DNA of 64,000 nucleotides, taken from positions 62,001-126,000 of the forward strand of contig JAAXCX010000002.1 of the NCBI GenBank assembly GCA_013036105.1, in the 5' to 3' direction. This document shows, in pieces, positions 58,686 to 64,000 of this stretch. How positions within the stretch are numbered: the stretch's first letter is position 1; the number at the start of each line of letters is the position of its first letter. Both the position numbers and the translations under genes were made by a program. The DNA is from Vulcanimicrobiota bacterium. GTDB lineage: Bacteria > Vulcanimicrobiota > Vulcanimicrobiia > Vulcanimicrobiales > Vulcanimicrobiaceae. A model generated the notes under the pieces. It saw only the letters and a program-made list of their open reading frames with translations, did no database searches and had not been told where the DNA came from.

Positions 58686-59221
58686 CGAAGAGCAGCGGCG
58701 TCATCGGCGTATCGGATCACGGCGGCTGGGCCATCCTGGTGACGGCGGCGCGCGACGGAACGCTCCTCGACCGCCGCCGTGTCGAGCTGGTGGACGAGGC
58801 TCTACCGGGCCTGCCGCATCACCACGAGGGGCAACTGCTCCCGATCGGCGCAGCCGTCGCTCTGGTCGACCGGGTACGCCTTTCGGCCGAGCGGCATGCG
58901 GTGCGGGCGTTGGACGCCGTCGCGGCGGCGGTGCCGGACGTCGGGGGCGTCGCGCTTCGCCATTGTCCGCAGCTCCCGGATACGATCGCCGAACGAATCA
59001 CAGACTACCGCGCGCGAAACCTTGCCGACTGGGTGATGTACCGCCAAGCTCTTGCGGCTGCCGCAAAGGCTCGCGGTTGGGCGATCCACTGGTACGACGC
59101 GAAGACGGTATTCGTTTCGGCGAGCCGGGCGTTACACGTCGAAAACCTCGACGCTCACTTTCTCACCATGCGCCGCATTTGCAGCGGCTCTGAGTTCCAG
59201 CGGTTAGGCCACTTACGATGA
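58682..59221 (+). CDS. Conserved hypothetical protein (ATPase-like N-terminal fold)
   Basis: 179 residues. It begins GVIGVSDHGGWAILVTAARDGTLLDRRRVELVDEALPGLPHHHE, resembling small proteins that share this start in various bacteria, and contains a His-rich stretch (PHHHE) and FLTMRRICSGSE near the end. No catalytic motif is certain; the first strand/glycine pattern (GVSDHGGWAIL) is reminiscent of actin/RNase H-like folds, which is a weak hint. Start overlaps the PhyH stop by 4 bases; the end overlaps the opposite-strand GT39 gene by 9 bases. Confidence 0.6.
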   Translation: MTKSSGVIGVSDHGGWAILVTAARDGTLLDRRRVELVDEALPGLPHHHEGQLLPIGAAVALVDRVRLSAERHAVRALDAVAAAVPDVGGVALRHCPQLPDTIAERITDYRARNLADWVMYRQALAAAAKARGWAIHWYDAKTVFVSASRALHVENLDAHFLTMRRICSGSEFQRLGHLR

Positions 59222-60883
59222 CACCGGCTGCGCGCACGTGGGACCGGTATAGAGATAGAGATTTGCTTCTCCCCACGTCGTGACGAGCGTGCGTTTCCGT
59301 CCAAACGTGTTTTGCGTGAACGGCTTGTGGCGCGGAGCGATCAGCCAGAGACGCTGCGCGCCGCAGATAATGTTGCGCGGAACGGCTGTGCCGTTGGCGA
59401 TCGGCTCGCCCGGTCGCGCAAAAACATAGACGACCGGACGCGTGTAAAAGATCAGCGCGTTGCCGCCCGCGAGGTTTTGAATCGCGACGTCGTCGCCGGG
59501 AAGGCGCCGGCTGTCGATGAGCGCCGCCAAATGCGGGACGGGTTTGAATTGCTCGCCTTGCGGCAGCACGACGAGCGCGAGCAACCCGATCGCCGCCGCC
59601 ATCGAAAACCCGAGTACGTACGGCGCGGCAAACGCCCGCGAGCGGTTGAAGAGCAGCACGAAACTGGCGATGGAGCCGGCGAAGATCGCGCCGCCGACCC
59701 AGATCAAGCTCCGTGCGGCGACGGCGAGTTCGGTATTTAAGCGGTTGTCGCGCGAAAAAATGACGATCGCAAGAGCAACGAGCAGAATCGTCAGCGGCAC
59801 GGCCGCCGTCGAGATCAGCGCCGAACGGCTGCGCACGCGCTCGAGCGCCGTTTCGAAGTAGAGCGCGACCAGCAACGCAGGCGCCGGTAATTCGAGCGCG
59901 ATGTAATTCGGAAGTTTGGTGCGCGCGAAACTAAAGAACACCAGCGGAAGCACGATCCAAACGATCGCAAGCCGCACGAGCTGGTGCAGGCGGCGCTCAT
60001 CGGTCGTGGCCGCGGGATCGCGCAGGCGGCGCACAGATGATGCGATGGCCGACGGCAGGAATGCGATCCACGGAAAGAATCCCAAAATGATAACCGGCAA
60101 GTAATACCATACCGGACCGCTCTGACTCTCGATCGTTCCGGTGTAGCGGCCGAACGTGTAGTGTCCGAGCAATTCCGCGATCGAACTGCTGCCCGCACGC
60201 TGCCAAAGGGCCGCGATCCACGGAAGGACGATGACCGCGAAGAGCGCGATGCCGCCCGCCCACGCGCGCCAGCCGGGCGGGCGCGCGTGCGTGGCGCGCC
60301 TTTCCCATAAGTAATAAGGAACGATCACGAGCAGCGCGACGACCGGCGCGACCGGACCCTTGGCTAAAAATCCAAAGCCCGCCGCAATCCAGCCGTAGAT
60401 GAAATACGCATCTTCACCGGTTTGCACGGCGCGGTACCACCAGAAGATCGTGGCCGCGACGGAAAGATCCAGCAGCGCGTCCATGATCGCGAGCCGGCCG
60501 ACGATCGCCTGCATCAGGCACGTTGAAAGAATGACGCCGGCGTAGATTCCCGCGCGCGTCCCAGCTTGCCGCGAGACGGCGTATGCCGTCATCGCGCCCA
60601 TCGCGATCGTCGCAAGCGCGGCCGGCAGCCGGAGCGCCAATGTTGTCACGCCGAAAATCTTCGCGCAGATCGCGGCAATCCAAAAATAGAGCGGCGGCTG
60701 AACGAACCACGGATCGCCGTTGAAGTGCAAAACGATCCAATCGCGGGCTAGAAAAATCTCGCGAGCGACTTCGCCGTAGGCGGTCTCGCTGTTATCCCAC
60801 AGCGTGCCGCTGCCCAAGCCCGGCAGCGTGACCAGCGCGGCGACCGCCGCTCCGATGAGAGCGGCGCGCCAAGGAGTACGCAT
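59213..60883 (-). CDS. GT39/PMT-2-type dolichyl-phosphate sugar transferase
   Basis: 556 residues from ATG at 60883; the far longer open frame upstream runs antisense through the tetrapyrrole fusion and is not coding. It has about eleven helices. The first loop has LWDNSETAYGEVAREIFLARDWIV (the D-E motif of PMT-2/ArnT proteins) and FVQPPLYFWIAAI. YFLPVIILGFFPW-type and FSFARTKLPNYIALELPA segments match ArnT-like enzymes, which move a sugar from a polyprenyl phosphate to lipid A or proteins. A soluble C-terminal domain of ~100 residues faces the periplasm. Confidence 0.86.
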   Translation of the reverse strand: MRTPWRAALIGAAVAALVTLPGLGSGTLWDNSETAYGEVAREIFLARDWIVLHFNGDPWFVQPPLYFWIAAICAKIFGVTTLALRLPAALATIAMGAMTAYAVSRQAGTRAGIYAGVILSTCLMQAIVGRLAIMDALLDLSVAATIFWWYRAVQTGEDAYFIYGWIAAGFGFLAKGPVAPVVALLVIVPYYLWERRATHARPPGWRAWAGGIALFAVIVLPWIAALWQRAGSSSIAELLGHYTFGRYTGTIESQSGPVWYYLPVIILGFFPWIAFLPSAIASSVRRLRDPAATTDERRLHQLVRLAIVWIVLPLVFFSFARTKLPNYIALELPAPALLVALYFETALERVRSRSALISTAAVPLTILLVALAIVIFSRDNRLNTELAVAARSLIWVGGAIFAGSIASFVLLFNRSRAFAAPYVLGFSMAAAIGLLALVVLPQGEQFKPVPHLAALIDSRRLPGDDVAIQNLAGGNALIFYTRPVVYVFARPGEPIANGTAVPRNIICGAQRLWLIAPRHKPFTQNTFGRKRTLVTTWGEANLYLYTGPTCAQPVSS

Positions 60884-60927
60884 CCGGTGCAGTTTTGGGC
60901 AGTCGTGCAGCGAAGTCATGCGCACCG

Positions 60928-62772
60928 ATGTCGTTTCCCGTGACGCTCTACGTTCGCGGCCGCCTGGCGGTGGTGGCCGGCGGCGGTGAAGTCGCGCGCA
61001 AGAAGGCCGCGACCCTCCAGGCCGCCGGTGCGCGCGTCCGCGTCGTTGCGCCCGAAATCGCGCCGGCGCTGCGCGAAGCGGCCCTCCGGGACGGCTTCGA
61101 ATTACGTGAGCGCCGCTACGAAGCAGCCGACCTCGACGGAGCATTTCTCGCAATCGCCGCCACGTCCGACGACAGCGTGAACGAAGCCGTCTGCGCCGAC
61201 GCGCACGCCGCCCGCGTTCTGGTCTGCGATGCTTCCAACGGCGGGCGCGGAGATTTCGCCACATCGGCGACCGTACAGATCGGCGATCTGACCTTCGCCA
61301 TCGATACCGGCGGCGCTGCGCCGGCCTTTGCAAAACGGCTGGCCTCCGAATTGCGCGAACACTTCGACGATTCGTATGCCGCGGCGCTAAAAACGCTCGA
61401 GCAAATGCGCGACTATGCCAAGAGCGAGCTCTCCGAACACGAACGAAGCGGAACGCTGCGCGATCTGGCGCAGCTTCCGATCGACCGGCTCGCGACGATG
61501 AACGTGAGAGCTGCCGTCTGCGCGACGCGCGCGAGCGCGCTGGCGATGATCCAAGCGCGAACCGTTGCAGCTCAACTCGCGCGGCGCGGGATCGCGACAA
61601 CATTTTTGAACGTGACGACGACGGGCGATCGTATCGTGGACCGGTCGATCGCGGCGATCGGATCCGAAAGTTTATTCGTGAAAGAGCTCGAGATCGCGAT
61701 TCGCGAGGGGCGCGCGCAATACGCGGTGCATTCGTGCAAAGATCTTCCCACCCAATTGCCCGCCGATATGCGCATCGCCGCGGTCTCCGCGCGCGAAGAT
61801 CCGCGCGACGTTTTCTGCAGCGAACGGTTCGCATCGCTGGCCGAGCTTCCGCCGGGCGCCAGGGTCGGCACGTCGAGCGCCAGGCGGCGCGCGCAACTGC
61901 TCGCGCTTCGCAAAGATCTGGACTATGCCGACGTGCGGGGCAACGTGGACACGCGCTTAAGGAAACTTCGCGACGGCGAGTACGATGCAATCGTTTTAGC
62001 AGCCGCCGGTTTGGAACGCTTGCACGCAAGGGCGGCGCACATGGGCCCGTTCGAACTGACCGAGATGGTGCCGGCTGCGGGACAAGGCGCGCTCGCAGTC
62101 GAGATTCTCGCCGGCGGCGAGTTCGAGACGCAGATTCGCGAAGCGGTGAACGATCGCTCAGCGGAACTTGCCGTGATCTGCGAACGCGCGGCGCTGCGCG
62201 AGCTGCGCGGCGGATGTCAGGCGCCGATCGGCATTCACGCGCGCTTTTCCGGTGGCGCACTCGAGGCCTTCGGCGCCCTTGCCGAAGGCGAGGGTGGGGC
62301 GATCGTGCGCGCGCAGCTCAGCCGGCCTGTCGAGACGCCGGCGCAAGCCGAACTCCTCGGCGCGGAGCTCGCGGCTGCGCTGAACGCGCAGAAAGGCCGC
62401 CGGCTGGACGGCAGACTCGTGGTGCTTCCGCGCACGCAAGAACGCTCCAGCGTCATTGCCTCGGCGCTCCGCGCGGACGGGGCGGAGGTGCTCGAGATGC
62501 GCTCCGGTGAAGCCGAACCGCCGGGCCTGGGTCAGCGGGTGCCGGACATCATCGTCTTTCCCTCCAGCGGATCGGTCGGCGCGGCGGCAGAGTACTTGGC
62601 GCGCGTGCACCGGTTCGAGCGGCGCCCGGCCATCGCCGCAATGGGCCCGGCCAGTTCGGCGGCGGCGCACGCAGCCGGATTTACGCCGGATCTGGTGGCG
62701 CCCGAAGCGGCCATCGACGCGCTGGTCGGCGCGATCCGCGATCATCTTTCTTCCAAGGAGCGCTCCAGCTGA
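60928..62772 (+). CDS. Tri-functional fusion: precorrin-2 dehydrogenase - HemC - (partial) HemD
   Basis: 614 residues from ATG at 60928. Residues 1-190 are a CysG N-terminal/Met8-like domain with AVVAGGGEVARKKA (NAD site). Residues 194-490 are hydroxymethylbilane synthase: VCATRASALAMIQ, VHSCKDLPTQLP, GTSSARRRAQLL and the dipyrromethane Cys430 in RGGCQAPIG. Residues ~495-608 resemble uroporphyrinogen-III synthase but are only ~115 long, half of the usual ~250: the start (RLVVLPRTQERSSVIASALRADGAEVLEM) is joined to the end (PDIIVFPSSGSVGAAAEYL...PAIAAMGPASSAAAHAAGFTPDLVAPEA). HemB lies directly behind it. Confidence 0.88.
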   Translation: MSFPVTLYVRGRLAVVAGGGEVARKKAATLQAAGARVRVVAPEIAPALREAALRDGFELRERRYEAADLDGAFLAIAATSDDSVNEAVCADAHAARVLVCDASNGGRGDFATSATVQIGDLTFAIDTGGAAPAFAKRLASELREHFDDSYAAALKTLEQMRDYAKSELSEHERSGTLRDLAQLPIDRLATMNVRAAVCATRASALAMIQARTVAAQLARRGIATTFLNVTTTGDRIVDRSIAAIGSESLFVKELEIAIREGRAQYAVHSCKDLPTQLPADMRIAAVSAREDPRDVFCSERFASLAELPPGARVGTSSARRRAQLLALRKDLDYADVRGNVDTRLRKLRDGEYDAIVLAAAGLERLHARAAHMGPFELTEMVPAAGQGALAVEILAGGEFETQIREAVNDRSAELAVICERAALRELRGGCQAPIGIHARFSGGALEAFGALAEGEGGAIVRAQLSRPVETPAQAELLGAELAAALNAQKGRRLDGRLVVLPRTQERSSVIASALRADGAEVLEMRSGEAEPPGLGQRVPDIIVFPSSGSVGAAAEYLARVHRFERRPAIAAMGPASSAAAHAAGFTPDLVAPEAAIDALVGAIRDHLSSKERSS

Positions 62773-63758
62773 AAACACTCCCGAAACTCCGGCAAACGAT
62801 CCGTCCGCGGCGGCTGCGCCGGAACAGCGCAATGCGCGAACTCGTGCGCGAGCACCGCACCGATCCCGCGCAGCTCGTGCAGCCGCTCTTCGTGGTCGAG
62901 AACCCGGACCAAGCCGGACCGATTGCCTCGATGCCCGGCATCGAGCGCTACACCGTCGAGAGCGCGGTGCGCGAAGCGCGCACGCTCGACGCCCTCGGAC
63001 TAGGCTCCGTGCTGCTCTTCGGCATTCCAAAAACGAAAGACGCGCGCGGCAGCAAGAACTTCGATCCCGATGGCGTGGTGCAGCAAACTGTGCGCGAGAT
63101 AAAGAGCGCCTTACCTCATATGATCGTGATCGCGGATCTCTGCAACTGCGAATACACCGATCACGGACACTGCGGAATTCTGAACGAACGCGGAGACGTT
63201 GACAACGACGCGACGGTCGAAATATTAGCGCGCACGGCCTTAACGTACGCGCGCGCCGGCGTTGACGTCATCGCGCCTTCCGACATGATGGACGGCCGCG
63301 TGGGCGCGATTCGCGAAGCGCTCGACGCCGAGGACTTTGAACAGATCGCGATCATGGCCTACAGCGCGAAATATGCGTCTGCATTTTACGGTCCATTCCG
63401 CGAAGCCGCGGGATCGACCCCGCAGTTCGGCGATCGCCGTACGTATCAAATGGATCCGTCCAACGTGCGCGAGGCGCTGCGCGAAATGACCCTCGACGTG
63501 CAAGAAGGCGCCGACATCCTGATGGTGAAGCCGGCGCTCGCATACCTCGATGTCGTAAGAGCCGCGCGCGACCGTTTCGACGTGCCGATTGCCGTCTACA
63601 ACGTCAGCGGCGAATATTCGATGATCAAAGCCGCCGCACTCAACGGATGGATCGATGAAGAGCGGGCGGTGCACGAGATGCTCGTCAGCTTCGCACGGGC
63701 CGGCGCGAACATCGTCATCACGTATTTCGCCAAAGAGTATGCAGCCCGCAGCCGCTGA
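62769..63758 (+). CDS. hemB: Delta-aminolevulinic acid dehydratase (porphobilinogen synthase)
   Basis: 329 residues if translation starts at the CTG at 62769, which overlaps the upstream stop as CTGA and has AAGGAG eight bases before it. The first ATG is at 62832, but the 21 codons before it encode RPRRLRRNSAMREL, the well-conserved HemB start (RxRRLRRN...R), so the earlier start is preferred. Active-site lysines lie in MAYSAKYASAFYGPFREA and DILMVKPALAYLD. The Cys-rich DLCNCEYTDHGHCG marks the zinc-dependent type. It condenses two aminolevulinates to porphobilinogen, the substrate of the HemC domain upstream. Confidence 0.9.
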   Translation: MKTLPKLRQTIRPRRLRRNSAMRELVREHRTDPAQLVQPLFVVENPDQAGPIASMPGIERYTVESAVREARTLDALGLGSVLLFGIPKTKDARGSKNFDPDGVVQQTVREIKSALPHMIVIADLCNCEYTDHGHCGILNERGDVDNDATVEILARTALTYARAGVDVIAPSDMMDGRVGAIREALDAEDFEQIAIMAYSAKYASAFYGPFREAAGSTPQFGDRRTYQMDPSNVREALREMTLDVQEGADILMVKPALAYLDVVRAARDRFDVPIAVYNVSGEYSMIKAAALNGWIDEERAVHEMLVSFARAGANIVITYFAKEYAARSR

Positions 63759-64000
63759 CGTCGCCGTCGTCATTCTCGCCGGCGGTGAAGCGACGCGCTT
63801 TCCGGGCAAGCTCGAGAGAGACGCCGGCGGAGTGCCGCTGCTCCTGCGCGTCTACCGCAACGTGCGATCGATCGGTCCGGTCTACGTCTCGGCCAACGCG
63901 CCGTTCGGCGACACGGTTGCGCGCGAACTCGATTGCACGATAGTCCCGGATAGCCAGCCGGGCCGCGGACCGCTCGGGGGAATCGTCTCTACATTTGAAA
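63739..64000 (+). CDS. mobA: Molybdenum cofactor guanylyltransferase MobA, 3' end outside window
   Basis: 87 residues are visible before the window ends. The nucleotide-binding start VAVVILAGGEATRFPGKLERDAGGVPLLLRVYRNV matches MobA-like NTP transferases (LAGGxSxRMGxDK pattern, with E-A-T-R-F-P-G-K here), and VVPDSQPGRGPLGGIVSTFE matches the following D-x3-GxGPLxGI motif. It should attach GMP to molybdopterin. Its ATG lies 18 bases inside the hemB end. The ligand residues are mostly conserved, so a working gene is likely, but the rest cannot be checked. Confidence 0.82.
   Translation, partial: MQPAAADVAVVILAGGEATRFPGKLERDAGGVPLLLRVYRNVRSIGPVYVSANAPFGDTVARELDCTIVPDSQPGRGPLGGIVSTFE

Noticed and set aside
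60884-62260. Long N-terminal extension of the GT39 gene (frame open to 62260)
   Set aside because: The extension is antisense to the HemC domain and Arg/Ser-rich; the ATG at 60883 gives a normal GT39 start before the first helix.

Overview
The window is a high-GC bacterial chromosome segment. The genes are densely packed and often overlap by 1 to 8 bases (ATGA or TAATG junctions). GTG and TTG starts are common. The gene set points to an aerobic or microaerobic diderm-like bacterium: a Tad pilus with an outer-membrane secretin, a menaquinone-type cytochrome b/Rieske complex with System II cytochrome c maturation, and a fused CysG-HemC-HemD protein. I suspect an uncultured soil lineage such as Eremiobacterota (WPS-2), but no rRNA or other decisive marker is present, so this is a guess.

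Bases 1-11,570 form an accessory island that is visibly AT-richer than the rest. It holds a three-Cys-motif partner protein (TcmP, cut by the window edge), a recombinase-like fragment, a Gp37/Gp68 (DUF5131) protein, and a convergent type II methyltransferase/endonuclease pair. A HEPN-like protein lies downstream of a UvrD-family helicase. A small two-repeat protein follows, then two dual-winged-helix paralogues enclosing two short opposite-strand genes, and a non-coding stretch with degenerate repeats. The island ends abruptly inside a ComEC reading frame, of which only the last ~100 codons remain.

Bases 11,600-26,430 are housekeeping and stress genes: a STAND/GAF regulator, DoxX and cupin proteins, a Na+/H+ antiporter, hemerythrin, a peroxiredoxin/thioredoxin pair, an Xaa-Pro peptidase, nicotinamidase with an NCS1 permease, and a NatAB-like ABC exporter. 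The segment ends with a long nested foldback sequence between convergent genes.

Bases 26,420-41,230 are a Tad/Flp pilus locus. One arm (minus strand) encodes the secretin, TadG, two TadE-like pseudopilins and an Ig-like membrane protein. The divergent arm encodes a secreted protein, two near-identical Flp pilins, CpaA, CpaB, a CpaE-CpaF (TadZ-TadA) fusion, TadB, TadC, a second prepilin peptidase, a DUF192 protein and two related polytopic membrane proteins. A GT87-like glycosyltransferase and a BTAD/AAA regulator follow on the other strand.

Bases 44,240-64,000 hold RsmI, MetG, a diguanylate cyclase and TatD. Next comes a bioenergetic run: MenG/UbiE, polyprenyl diphosphate synthase, TatA, TatC, ResB, CcsA, Rieske protein and a cytochrome b-cytochrome c fusion. 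The right end has a PhyH-type oxygenase, a GT39-type glycosyltransferase, the CysG(N)-HemC-HemD fusion, HemB (probably starting at CTG) and the beginning of MobA. Quinone synthesis, Tat export of the Rieske protein, heme supply, cytochrome c maturation and the complex itself are thus neighbours.

The best candidates for something undescribed are the HEPN-UvrD pair, the TcmP/recombinase/Gp37-68 module, the dual-winged-helix locus with its repeats, the CpaE-CpaF fusion and the triple tetrapyrrole fusion with a half-size HemD.
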